The position numbers and the translations under genes were made by a program. Shown here in pieces: positions 18,048-26,681 of a DNA stretch of 64,000 nt (position 1 is the stretch's first letter; the number at the start of each line of letters is the position of its first letter). Below the pieces are notes generated by a model. The model did not search any database and was not told the origin of the DNA. It was given only the letters and a program-made list of their open reading frames with translations. Source of the stretch: JAFIFT01 sp020051095 (GTDB lineage: Bacteria; Pseudomonadota; Gammaproteobacteria; Legionellales; Legionellaceae); the NCBI RefSeq assembly GCF_964199965.1, contig NZ_CAXMZT010000007.1, positions 62,001-126,000 on the forward strand, written 5' to 3'.

Positions 18048-19508
18048 TTATAGCCGATTGATACAGGCGGGGATCCTGTCAATCACATCTCTGGCAATCA
18101 TGGAAACTTCGCCATAATGCTTAGCCGCTTCATCCCCCGCAATGGCATGCAATAATACACCATATTGGCTAGCACGGCTTATATCCATTCCTTGAGCAAG
18201 CAAAGCAGCTATGATACCACTTAACACATCACCCATGCCAGCGCTAGCCATTCCTGGATTACCGTGCTGACATACATGGATGCCATGTCCGTCGCAAATC
18301 AGTGTCCCTACTCCTTTTAAGACACAAACACCACCATATTGGCTTTGAATTTTTTGGGCGTACGCAAGTCTGTCCGATTGCACTTCGCTAGCCGATATCC
18401 CTAACAATTTCCCCGCTTCGCCGGGATGGGGTGTTAACACCATTTGGCTTGATTGATAGTGTTTCATGTCTGCCAGCAAGTGCAGAGCGGATGCATCAAT
18501 TAGCATGGTTTTATTAGCCTGCAACGCTTGGCTAAAACAGCCTTTCGCCCAATCATCCTCGCCTAATCCAGGACCTACCACCAACACGGTGGCTTTTTCA
18601 AGTAATGCTTTTGGGATGTTCGCATCATCTATACCATACACCATGGCCTCAGGCACGACGGGTAATACCGCTGTCATGTTAGCGCGGCGTACCACGGCAC
18701 TGACCAAACCCGCACCTGTTCGCATGGCTGCTAATGATGCCATGGCAACAGCACCCGCCATCCCCTCGTTGCCGCCAATAATCAAAACATGTCCAAAATG
18801 CCCCTTATGAACGTTTCGCTTACGCGCAAGAAAACCGTAATCTGTTAGAGGTAATGTGTTGGCAATTGCTGGATAGGATGCTAAGAAATCGTCCTCATTT
18901 AAGTTAGCAACATGGATTTCCCCAGCATGATCCGGTCCATCTGCCATATACAACCCTATTTTGGCGCCAATCAAGGTTACCGTATAATTTGCATGAACAG
19001 CAGCGCCCATCGCACAGCCCGTATCAGCATTTAATCCCGAAGGCAAGTCAATCGAAACAACGGGGCAAGGTTGCCGATTAATCCAGTGAATAGCGGATAA
19101 GATGGGTTCACGACACGGGGCTGATAAACCAATTCCCACTAGACCATCAATGATAACCGCATTAGCCAATAAGGCTTCTTGTTCATCGAAAGGCTTCAAA
19201 CTCAACCCAGAAAATTCGGCTTTTTCAGCTGCCCTTGCGGCACTGCCTGTCAATCTGTCACGTGGTATTACCATTCTAACATCCACGAATTTACCTGCTG
19301 TTTTCAGCAAAGCAGCAACTGTCAATGCATCGCCACCGTTATTCCCACCACCTATCACACAAACATAGTGTGATGGACTCGGATAATATCGACGGATAAA
19401 CCGATAGACCGCATCAGCCGCTTTTTGCATCAAGTCCCATTCAGCGACGTGCTGCATGATTTGGCTTTCAATCGCCCTTATTTGTTCGGTCTTATAGAGC
19501 TTAGGCAT
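18048..19508 (-). CDS. nnr: Bifunctional NAD(P)H-hydrate repair enzyme (epimerase and dehydratase)
   Basis: Repairs hydrated NADH and NADPH: the N-terminal half epimerises the R and S forms and the C-terminal half dehydrates the S form using ADP. In the 486-residue protein the YjeF N-terminal domain has GGGNNGGDAL (about residue 53) and SIDLPSGLNADTG. The C-terminal kinase-like domain (from about residue 230) has LTPHPGEAGKLLG and GNPGMASAGMGDVLSG. Gene position upstream of tsaE matches E. coli. Confidence 0.95.
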   Translation of the reverse strand: MPKLYKTEQIRAIESQIMQHVAEWDLMQKAADAVYRFIRRYYPSPSHYVCVIGGGNNGGDALTVAALLKTAGKFVDVRMVIPRDRLTGSAARAAEKAEFSGLSLKPFDEQEALLANAVIIDGLVGIGLSAPCREPILSAIHWINRQPCPVVSIDLPSGLNADTGCAMGAAVHANYTVTLIGAKIGLYMADGPDHAGEIHVANLNEDDFLASYPAIANTLPLTDYGFLARKRNVHKGHFGHVLIIGGNEGMAGAVAMASLAAMRTGAGLVSAVVRRANMTAVLPVVPEAMVYGIDDANIPKALLEKATVLVVGPGLGEDDWAKGCFSQALQANKTMLIDASALHLLADMKHYQSSQMVLTPHPGEAGKLLGISASEVQSDRLAYAQKIQSQYGGVCVLKGVGTLICDGHGIHVCQHGNPGMASAGMGDVLSGIIAALLAQGMDISRASQYGVLLHAIAGDEAAKHYGEVSMIARDVIDRIPACINRL

Positions 19509-19510
19509 AA

Positions 19511-19921
19511 TTAACTGTTAGCAAACATAATACCAAGCCAGTAGATTAGCAACGCAATTTGCACCGCATATAATAAAAATCTTGCCATGACCGCATAGAT
19601 TCGTACGGAATAGAGATGGACTAACGACTGAGCAATTCGGCAAGTTAGAAAAAGATAAGCCAGTGGATCAATGAGTTGCACTTGATTGAGCATAAAAGCA
19701 ATCAAGCAAACACCCACGACCATGGGTAAGTTTTCAAGGCAGTTCATTTGCGCTCGATGAATGCGATGGGCAAATGGCGCAAGCATTTCACCGTCAGGTG
19801 TGATATGCCTTAAGTGGAATCTTCCTGAACCAACCGCATGAAATCGCGACACCGAAACACCCAATAACAAGATAATCGACCAGGTAATAAACCCCATTAA
19901 CATCAGAACTGTTGGTGACAT
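19511..19921 (-). CDS. MAPEG family membrane protein
   Basis: A 136-residue integral membrane protein with four predicted helices. It resembles bacterial MAPEG proteins (membrane-associated eicosanoid/glutathione metabolism family) through the RAQMNCLENLP segment after the first loop and the RIAQSLVHLYS segment. Physiological substrates of such bacterial members are mostly unknown. I chose the ATG at 19919-19921 because AAGGGA lies six bases upstream; a GTG would add 14 residues. It lies just before nnr on the same strand. Confidence 0.83.
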   Translation of the reverse strand: MSPTVLMLMGFITWSIILLLGVSVSRFHAVGSGRFHLRHITPDGEMLAPFAHRIHRAQMNCLENLPMVVGVCLIAFMLNQVQLIDPLAYLFLTCRIAQSLVHLYSVRIYAVMARFLLYAVQIALLIYWLGIMFANS

Positions 19922-20352
19922 AATCATTCCCTTATACTTAGGGTGCGTCAGTATAGTTAGCACGAGACTGTATACGTGATCACTACGGGGACGCTCCCAG
20001 TTTGTCTAAAGCATTTTCTCAACCCAATACCCCACCTCTGCCCATTGGCATCTACTTTCCTTTTTTGGGAAAGGAAAATGAGGGGTGTTATTTAGCAAAG
20101 TCATATCCATAATAGCAGAAAAATAGTTAAAAAAAACAGCATTTTAAGTAAGTGTTTTCTCTAACATGTATTATTTACGAAGTAATAATGTCATCTTAAA
20201 CATACACGCAAATCATTGGATAGGATGTGAGGGTTGGTAACAATGTTGTAAAGATTGCGAATGCATAGGGTAAAGAAATTTTGGGAAAGTTTTGAAAGAT
20301 TTTCACCCTTTCGAAAACATGCTAGGCTTGTTGTTTTTTTGATGAAACGATT
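19922..20352. other. Intergenic region between the MAPEG and LysR genes
   Basis: Divergent promoter region. It contains a small hairpin (CTTTCC at 20056-20061 with GGAAAG at 20069-20074) in a GC-rich stretch, then an AT-rich stretch towards the LysR start. I see no gene and could not place promoter boxes reliably. Confidence 0.5.
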
Positions 20353-21225
20353 ATGTTACCGTCAGCCAATGAGTTAGTGTATTTTATTGAAGTATCCAAC
20401 TGCTTAAATCTTTCGCGTGCGTCTGAGCGGCTTGGCATTAGCCAGCCTTCTTTAAGTTTGGCGATTAAGCGCCTGGAACAAAGCATTGGTATTCCGTTGT
20501 TTATTCGCCATAAACAAGGGGTATCGCTCACCCAAGCTGGTAAGCAGTTAGTGGTTCATGCGCGCCAGCTGTTACAATATTGGGAAAATACTCGCTCAAA
20601 AGCCTTGGCGTCTCATCATTTTGTCCAAGGGTTTTATACCATCGGCTGCCATTCCGTCATTTCATCCTATTTGCTGGCTGATTTTTTACCCAAACTTCTG
20701 GCAAAACACCCGAAATTAGAAATCCATTTACGCCATGATATTTCGCGAAAAATCACTGAAGAAGTCATTAACCTGTCTTGTGATTTGGCGATTATTGTTA
20801 ATCCAATTGAACATCCCGACTTAGTCATCAAGAAATTATGTCAAGACAAGGTCACCTTTTGGGTGAAAAAGGATTTATCGCCGCTACAGATGATCCAAGA
20901 CCCCAATGCGGTGATTTTATGTGATCCCAGTCTTACCCAAACGCAATGGTTACTCAAACAACGAGACGAAGCGGGCATTAAAGCCAAGCGGTTAATGACC
21001 AGTAATAGCTTGGAAGCCATCGTTAACCTAGCATTGACCGGCTGCGGCATTGCCATTTTACCGGAACGAGTTGCCAATCGATTAGGCAATAATGAACTCA
21101 TTCCCATTGCCAATGCCCCAGCATATGAAGATGATATCTGCTTGGTCTATCGCCATGAAAATCGGGATCTGATGGCCATGCAAACGATCATTGAATCCCT
21201 AAAAGCGCATATTAAGGCTGCCTGA
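20353..21225 (+). CDS. LysR family transcriptional regulator
   Basis: A 290-residue regulator with an N-terminal winged helix-turn-helix (residues 4-62; NLSRASERLGISQPSLSLAI is the recognition segment, followed by LEQSIGIPLFIRHKQG) and a C-terminal periplasmic-binding-protein-like effector domain (about 90-290). LysR proteins usually bind a small co-inducer and often act on a divergent neighbour; here that neighbour is the MAPEG gene across a 430-base spacer. The effector cannot be read from sequence. No strong ribosome binding site precedes the ATG. Confidence 0.92.
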   Translation: MLPSANELVYFIEVSNCLNLSRASERLGISQPSLSLAIKRLEQSIGIPLFIRHKQGVSLTQAGKQLVVHARQLLQYWENTRSKALASHHFVQGFYTIGCHSVISSYLLADFLPKLLAKHPKLEIHLRHDISRKITEEVINLSCDLAIIVNPIEHPDLVIKKLCQDKVTFWVKKDLSPLQMIQDPNAVILCDPSLTQTQWLLKQRDEAGIKAKRLMTSNSLEAIVNLALTGCGIAILPERVANRLGNNELIPIANAPAYEDDICLVYRHENRDLMAMQTIIESLKAHIKAA

Positions 21226-21241
21226 ATCCTTTTTGGGGAAG

Positions 21242-22039
21242 CTAGCGATTGACATGCCCCCAAGGCGGTATCTCCCCTAAGATCATTTGGGGATCATAAC
21301 CTAAATTTACCATGCGAAACCATTCATAGTTGAGATATCGGTTCTCATCCTCAAGGCCTTGTTGCTCACTATTATCAGGCTCTAGGCAATCATCGCTGGG
21401 ATTATACGTCTGAGGGCGACACACAACCCCTTCAATGTCCTCAAGGGAATCGGCGTTCATCGCAGCAAACCAATCCTCAACCAGCATGGGATGATGCGGT
21501 TCAATAGCCGGGTCGATGACATAATAGTTATTTTGGAAGGCAACAATGGGTGCAACGTGATACCACCAGCTTACTTCACCATACATCGAATAGGGCGTTT
21601 GCACGGTTAAGTCACCAAAAGCAAAAATTTTAGCCGGACTTACTTGTGTTTTATCATGCAATATTAGCTCAACTAACGCTGCTCGGGCAAAGCAGCCATC
21701 ATCGGGATATAACCAAGAAATTCGCCTTGGGAAATCCGGTGCATCTATGTCAGATAGAAAGCGAGTATCTCTTACATAGTAAAACAGGTCTAACAACGCA
21801 TCATAACTTGCTATTTCTGGGACATCATCAAAATTGATTTGCTCAAAAGCAACGGAGAGTGACGAGGGGGTACTTCGGTAGTTTTCCAAAAATTTTGGAA
21901 ACTTTGCTTTTTTCAGAGCAGACGCCATCGCCTGTTGATAGGGTTGATAGGGTTGTCTTTTTGCTGATACAAATGGCAGATGAGAGGCACACAACTGCCC
22001 AGCAATAACACAAATAACCAACGTAATGACGGGTTTCAT
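21242..22039 (-). CDS. Secreted protein-glutaminase-like deamidase
   Basis: A 265-residue protein with a signal peptide (about residues 1-25, ending near CASHLPFVSA). The centre has a Cys-His-Asp arrangement: DDGCFARA (Cys), then WWYHVAPIV (His), then YYVIDPAIE (Asp). This spacing and context match the protein-glutaminase family, whose Chryseobacterium member deamidates side-chain glutamine in proteins. The upstream FAFGDL segment also fits that family. Deamidase activity on protein glutamine is therefore the best guess, with cell-envelope or host proteins as possible targets. It converges with the LysR gene and stands alone on its strand. Confidence 0.75.
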   Translation of the reverse strand: MKPVITLVICVIAGQLCASHLPFVSAKRQPYQPYQQAMASALKKAKFPKFLENYRSTPSSLSVAFEQINFDDVPEIASYDALLDLFYYVRDTRFLSDIDAPDFPRRISWLYPDDGCFARAALVELILHDKTQVSPAKIFAFGDLTVQTPYSMYGEVSWWYHVAPIVAFQNNYYVIDPAIEPHHPMLVEDWFAAMNADSLEDIEGVVCRPQTYNPSDDCLEPDNSEQQGLEDENRYLNYEWFRMVNLGYDPQMILGEIPPWGHVNR

Positions 22040-22126
22040 AATCCATCCTTAGCTATAGCATTTCGATCATCATTACTGGTTGGAAAAGATAAATCAATAG
22101 CTTAACGTCACAGCAAACCTTTAAAG

Positions 22127-24457
22127 CTATATATACCCAATTGTGCTGAGGGAATTGTGAGTTTCTGTTTCTAGGCTTTCATCGTGGAAACTTAATTTTG
22201 TTCTAGATTCTTGGCTATGACAGCTACTTTCTTGTAAATCAGGACCTATAGCCATAGTAGAGCCATAGCTTAAACGGTTTAATAAAGTAACCGTTGAATC
22301 TGCTTTTATTTTTTTGCTGCTATGATAAGGCTTATTCGTTTCTTCCCGAGGCTGCCCTGCTGTCACTGGCTGAGCTTTGAATCGATATAAATTGGCAAAA
22401 ATGATGCTTGATTCTATAATCATCATGGCAACCCCGACCGCTGGCGGTAGTGCAAACCCGATAGAAACAAAAACGCCGGCCGCAGCAAGCGTAATAAGCG
22501 AATTATAGCCAAGACTGATGCTTAAATTGAGAAATATATTATGCTTGGCTTGCTTGGCAACTTCAAACCCTGATGCAATCGGGAGAAGTAAGCCTTTCTG
22601 TAGCATCATCCCCGCATGTTGCTGGGTAATACTATCGCCAATATCTGATTTGACAGCGATTCCAATATCCGCTTTTGCCATAGCGGATAAGTCATTGACT
22701 GCGTCGCCAACCATCGCCACCTTGTGGCCTTGGGATTGGAGTCTTTCAACAATGCTTGTTTTTGATCTTTCGTCTTCGTTTGTTGCAACGCCAACGGTAT
22801 TTGCGTGAATATTTTCTAACGGTATCGCTAACCTCGATGCATAAAGATTGGCTGTCTGTTGGTCTGCACCAGTACAAATATGGACTGATTTGCCTAATTT
22901 TTTAAGCTGTTGAATGGTGTCAACTGCATCATCTCGCAGTGGATCGTCGATGGCGATTTGGGCAATGACTTTGCCCTGTTTGGTCACATAGATATTACCC
23001 TCTTGTGGATTATCATAGGGAGCAGGAATAGTATCAATACCCATTGATTCAAGCATTGCTTGATTGCCAATGCTAAAAACTTCGCCATTTATTTCAGCAC
23101 TAATCCCGGCATGATGCTTGACATCAATAGCCGAAGTTAGTTTGACATTTTCCAATCCGTCTATCCCTTGCTCGGCAATATAACATCGAATTGCTTTTGC
23201 CACCGGGTGAGAAGCGTTCGATTCGAGTTTGGCAATATGTTTTAAATAGTGTTTATCTTCGATGTTGATTTTTCTAACTTCAAGCTCACCTTTGGTTAAT
23301 GTGCCATTCAGATCAAAAATAATCGTATCAATATCAGCTGCTGCTTGCAGAGAACTTCCATTTTTGAAAATAATTCCCTTATCAACCCCCTTTTTCATGC
23401 CTATTCGAACGGCCATTGGCGTGATTAAACTCAACGCACAGGGGCATGCACTCACCAATACGGATATGGCACATTGAATGGCCAACGCTGGGGAAAACAA
23501 GGTGCCAATGACGATACTGGATGTGATTGCAACAAGGATTAAGGTGGGTATAAAAAAAGTCAGTATTTTGGCTGTGAATAATTCAACCGGTGCTTTTTCA
23601 GCATAGGTTTTTTCGATATTTTTGGCGATTAATGAAAGATAAGATTCATCATAAGGCTTGGTAACGCGCATTGTCACGCCCGATAAATCTTGGTCTAAAC
23701 TCATGCCTGCTTTGACCATCTCCCCTTTTTGCAAGCTTTTTAACATGGGCGAGCCATCAATTCGAGTGGTGTATAACAAAGCAGGGGCTAACAGCTCTCC
23801 ATCCACCGGGATGGTTGAGCCTTTATCGAGAAGAATGACATCATTCGGTTTCAACGCTTTCACTGAAATTGTATGCGAAGGCGTACCAGAAAGAGTCACT
23901 TTTTTGGGCAAGCAATCGCGAACGTCTAAGTTCTGATTAATTTTGTCGAATAAACTATGCTCAATATATTCACCAAGATGCCAAAAACCTAATACAAAAG
24001 GGGCTGCTTCGACCATCAATGGCAAGCCAGGGACAAACGGACTGATGATGGACACAACTAAAATGGTTAGCGTACTGATGGAGTATAACGTCGTTGTATC
24101 CCATCGTTTTTCTAATAGTGCTTTCCAGGCTGATTGATAGACATTGTATCCCAGATAAAGTGTTATCAATGACGTGAGACAAGTTAAACCATAAATGCCT
24201 ATCGTAGGCAATGCAAGCCCTGACAGAGCTAGCAGGATTAACCCGGTTCCCCATGCTAGACCAATGGTTGCCTTAGTTTTGTGATTTTCATGAGGATGGG
24301 AATGTGCATGTGCATGTGCATGTGCATGTGCATGCGCATGTTCATGTTCATGTTCATGTTCATGTTCATGTTCATGTTCATGTTCATGTTCATGTTCATG
24401 TTCATGTTCATGTGTATGTGTATGTGCCAAAGGAATATTCGTCTTTATTTTGAACAA
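22127..24457 (-). CDS. P1B-type heavy-metal ATPase with histidine-rich N terminus
   Basis: Probable metal-exporting ATPase of 776 residues. It starts with a long tail of His-Glu and His-Ala pairs (about residues 11-56) in place of the usual CxxC metal-binding domain. Then come several membrane helices, the CPC metal site SACPCALSLITPM, the phosphorylation region FDLNGTLTKGE, the ASHPVAKAI nucleotide motif and GDAVNDLSAM. Two core motifs depart from the family: DKTGT reads DLNGT, and GDGxND reads GDAVND. A charged C-terminal tail of about 85 residues follows the last helix pair. The only in-frame start is a TTG after an in-frame TAG, with no clear ribosome binding site. The transported ion is unknown. 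Confidence 0.85.
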   Translation of the reverse strand: MFKIKTNIPLAHTHTHEHEHEHEHEHEHEHEHEHEHEHEHAHAHAHAHAHAHSHPHENHKTKATIGLAWGTGLILLALSGLALPTIGIYGLTCLTSLITLYLGYNVYQSAWKALLEKRWDTTTLYSISTLTILVVSIISPFVPGLPLMVEAAPFVLGFWHLGEYIEHSLFDKINQNLDVRDCLPKKVTLSGTPSHTISVKALKPNDVILLDKGSTIPVDGELLAPALLYTTRIDGSPMLKSLQKGEMVKAGMSLDQDLSGVTMRVTKPYDESYLSLIAKNIEKTYAEKAPVELFTAKILTFFIPTLILVAITSSIVIGTLFSPALAIQCAISVLVSACPCALSLITPMAVRIGMKKGVDKGIIFKNGSSLQAAADIDTIIFDLNGTLTKGELEVRKINIEDKHYLKHIAKLESNASHPVAKAIRCYIAEQGIDGLENVKLTSAIDVKHHAGISAEINGEVFSIGNQAMLESMGIDTIPAPYDNPQEGNIYVTKQGKVIAQIAIDDPLRDDAVDTIQQLKKLGKSVHICTGADQQTANLYASRLAIPLENIHANTVGVATNEDERSKTSIVERLQSQGHKVAMVGDAVNDLSAMAKADIGIAVKSDIGDSITQQHAGMMLQKGLLLPIASGFEVAKQAKHNIFLNLSISLGYNSLITLAAAGVFVSIGFALPPAVGVAMMIIESSIIFANLYRFKAQPVTAGQPREETNKPYHSSKKIKADSTVTLLNRLSYGSTMAIGPDLQESSCHSQESRTKLSFHDESLETETHNSLSTIGYI
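24301..24424. repeat. In-frame hexanucleotide tandem repeat in the ATPase gene
   Basis: On the plus strand six units of TGCATG (one reading CGCATG) at 24305-24340 are followed by twelve perfect units of TTCATG at 24341-24412. On the coding strand these read His-Ala and His-Glu pairs. Because the unit is six bases long, slippage would add or remove two residues without breaking the frame. Confidence 0.92.
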
Positions 24458-24560
24458 AGAGAAGATATTCTATCATTTATCTCGTCGCTAGCAAGCCAAA
24501 CAGGCGATATATTTTTAGGGAGGTGAGTATTTTGTCGCATTCGTTTAGGATATTACCGAG

Positions 24561-25379
24561 TCAGTGCCTATGATAAGCCCTCTTTCTTAGGTTAAGCCGT
24601 CTTGACTTATTAATGAGCAATAAAGCGTTAAGATCATCTTGCCTGCCAAGCTGAGGTTGTCCTAATTTAAGCGAATTTAGCTCTTTAGCTGTCCACACAG
24701 GGTTACAATACGTGCCTCCTATTTTGTCCCAAATCGTTAACCCAGTCGCATAATTACAGTTACATTGATACCGATGGTGCATTAAGTGATATCGGGGTGT
24801 GATAATAATATAGGATAACGCTTTTTCAGCATATGTGTTTAATTTCAAATTACTATGGCCAAATAGCACGATAGTTGTTTGAATGAGATCACTAATTAAT
24901 AGAATGAAAAACCATGGCCCCATGATGAAGATTAAGCATACTTTGGAAATCGTGAATAAAGAAAACTCTATCGGGTGGAAACGAAACGAGGTGGTTACAT
25001 TCATCGAGGTCTCAGTATGGTGAATTATGTGAAAATGCCATAGAAGTCTACTATGTGCAACTCGATGAAATAAATAGAAAAATAAATCGTATATCAAAAA
25101 CCAAGCAACAAACACCTGCCACCAAGACATCTGAAAGGAATAAAACAATCCGATTTGATAGTATTGGCAATACAACGCAGTTCCTAATGTGCTAACAGGA
25201 AACATCAGCAACATATTGATGATGCCCAATTCCCAATTGAGTAGTCTTCTTCTGCGAAAACCAGCCTTGCCAATTTTGTGTAAACAAAAGAAATATTCTA
25301 AGCCTATAAATAAGGCAATAATGATAAAGAATACTAAGGTCCGCGAAGCAGAAAAGAATTGAAAGTCCAACGTATCCAT
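24561..25379 (-). CDS. Fatty acid hydroxylase/sterol desaturase family protein
   Basis: Membrane-bound di-iron oxygenase of about 272 residues. The three histidine boxes are visible: HRVAH, then HFHIIHH, then HLMHH followed by RYQCNCNYATG. They are spaced along four or five membrane helices as in the family. Substrates in bacteria include fatty acyl groups, carotenoids and sterol-like lipids; the substrate here is unknown. The ATG at 25377-25379 is preferred over a TTG seven codons upstream, though neither has a strong ribosome binding site. Confidence 0.85.
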   Translation of the reverse strand: MDTLDFQFFSASRTLVFFIIIALFIGLEYFFCLHKIGKAGFRRRRLLNWELGIINMLLMFPVSTLGTALYCQYYQIGLFYSFQMSWWQVFVAWFLIYDLFFYLFHRVAHSRLLWHFHIIHHTETSMNVTTSFRFHPIEFSLFTISKVCLIFIMGPWFFILLISDLIQTTIVLFGHSNLKLNTYAEKALSYIIITPRYHLMHHRYQCNCNYATGLTIWDKIGGTYCNPVWTAKELNSLKLGQPQLGRQDDLNALLLINKSRRLNLRKRAYHRH

Positions 25380-25604
25380 TGCAATAAGCCCAATACACAA
25401 AGTTAGTAGGAAATTGTCACATACATAAAAACAACAATTATGACCTATTCTTATAGTCCTTTATAACGTGAGCAGATTGATAAGTTGCCTATGAATAAAA
25501 CAAAATGTTATTTTATATTATAGATCAAATTTTGAATTATTTGGCGTAATTATGATCTCTTTTTCGGAATGGAACTTCCTCAACCGGCAAAATAAAATAT
25601 TGAT

Positions 25605-25715
25605 CTTTGTACCGACAATTTCTCAATAGCTCAGTCGTTGCGAGCCTTAATACAGACCTTGAAAAACGTCCCGAACTAACTTCGTCGTCACTGCGAGCAA
25701 TGCGAAGCAGCCCAG
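25605..25715 (+). repeat. Dispersed intergenic repeat (GTCGTTGCGAGC family), copy 1
   Basis: Starts with CTTTGTACCGACAATTT, then AGTCGTTGCGAGC (25633 onward), a middle stretch, then CGTCGTCACTGCGAGC and GCAGCCCAG to 25715. The middle and right parts match, in reverse complement, 38895-38977; the left part matches 29903-29939. The spacer 25380-25804 otherwise shows an AT-rich promoter-like stretch near 25500-25550 and the hairpin at 25768-25790, but no convincing gene. Confidence 0.65.
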
Positions 25716-25767
25716 CAAGTGTAGCAACTGTCTTGAAATATATTCATTATTTATCTATGTGTTATGG

Positions 25768-25790
25768 TGGGGCAGTGGGGATTGAGCCCA
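25768..25790 (-). other. Perfect 8-bp hairpin resembling a tRNA T arm
   Basis: GCAGTGGG/CCCACTGC with a 7-nt loop CTCAATC on the minus strand, followed by CCCACCA. The inner five pairs, seven-base loop and a following TGCCCCACCA look like the 3' end of a tRNA (T arm, acceptor strand, CCA). No matching 5' half is found within 100 bases upstream, so it is not a tRNA gene. It could be a tRNA fragment or just a terminator-like hairpin for the gene ending at 25805. Confidence 0.35.
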
Positions 25791-25804
25791 CTGCAGAGTA
25801 ACAT

Positions 25805-26491
25805 TTAATGAATAGAAGGTGAAACCGCTTCACTTTCTTCAATTGGTTGAAGCTCAATTGCTTTTGGTTTTGGGGCAACTTGTTTAGTATTGGAAATGAT
25901 CATCATCATGCCAATAGCAGCAAGTATCGCCCCAATGATTTGTATAAAACTATCCAGTGTGAAAGAAGTGCTTGCTTTGCCGGTTTCAGCATCTGCTTGA
26001 AATGCATTACCAAATAGGCCGCCAATGCCTTTCATCACATCTTCTGGTTGAATGCTTTTGACTTTTTCACGGACGGCCTCACTGGCTGCATTGGACACGT
26101 CTTTGGTGACATTATCAATTGCACCATTAAGTTGCTTTGACACGGCATTCTTATCGATACCCAATTGACTCATCAGTGCTTGCATGAGCCCTGCGCTACC
26201 AAATGGAACGGCATTTGGTGTTGCTTTTGATTTTGAATTAGGAGAGGTATTTGGACCTTCCTGGGAATCATTGGTTGGTGCCGACGGTTCGATATCGTCA
26301 TTGACTGTTTGTTCAGGTGCTAACGCATTTAATGCGCCTTCTTTTATCCGGCTTACAGCCGATTTAATGACAATATCGCCAATGAAATCTTCAGAAGATT
26401 TCTTAAAATCGCCAGCCACTTGAACAACTTTGTTTTTCAAACCCGTCGCATAGCCGCTAATGGTATCGGTTATTGTAGAAAATATAGACAT
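25805..26491 (-). CDS. Hypothetical protein with C-terminal membrane segment
   Basis: Not recognised. About 228 residues from the ATG at 26489-26491 (AAGG upstream; a GTG would add nine residues). It is mostly helical and polar, with a low-complexity Asn/Pro/Ser-rich stretch (about residues 75-100), a probable transmembrane helix near the C terminus (about 185-207, IIGAILAAIGMMMII) and a short tail ending PIEESEAVSPSIH. This architecture suggests tail anchoring in a membrane. The acidic cluster EESE in the last 15 residues resembles the E-block seen in Dot/Icm type IV substrates, but there is no secretion system in view. Confidence 0.7.
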   Translation of the reverse strand: MSIFSTITDTISGYATGLKNKVVQVAGDFKKSSEDFIGDIVIKSAVSRIKEGALNALAPEQTVNDDIEPSAPTNDSQEGPNTSPNSKSKATPNAVPFGSAGLMQALMSQLGIDKNAVSKQLNGAIDNVTKDVSNAASEAVREKVKSIQPEDVMKGIGGLFGNAFQADAETGKASTSFTLDSFIQIIGAILAAIGMMMIISNTKQVAPKPKAIELQPIEESEAVSPSIH

Positions 26492-26681
26492 AATAGTTAC
26501 CTTGGTTGTTAAATGCACACAAATGATAATTTACGAACATTAAGGCAACATTAAGATTGAAATATATTTTTACAAAAGGCATGAATTATTTTTATTATAT
26601 GTTTTATATCAATAGGTTATAAATTAAATATTTTGTAAAGATTTTGTTACATTTGGTGTTTATGGCTGGTATCTGTACATG

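Noticed and set aside
24281..24526. Plus-strand open frame coding for alternating Met-Cys and Met-Phe
   Set aside because: It is the reverse of the His-rich hexamer repeat in the ATPase gene; the periodic repeat keeps the antisense frame open by chance.
25607..25801. Plus-strand 64-codon frame ending GGAVGIEPTAE
   Set aside because: It reads across repeat DNA and the reverse of a T-arm-like hairpin. That ending is a frequent artefact of translating tRNA-like sequence.
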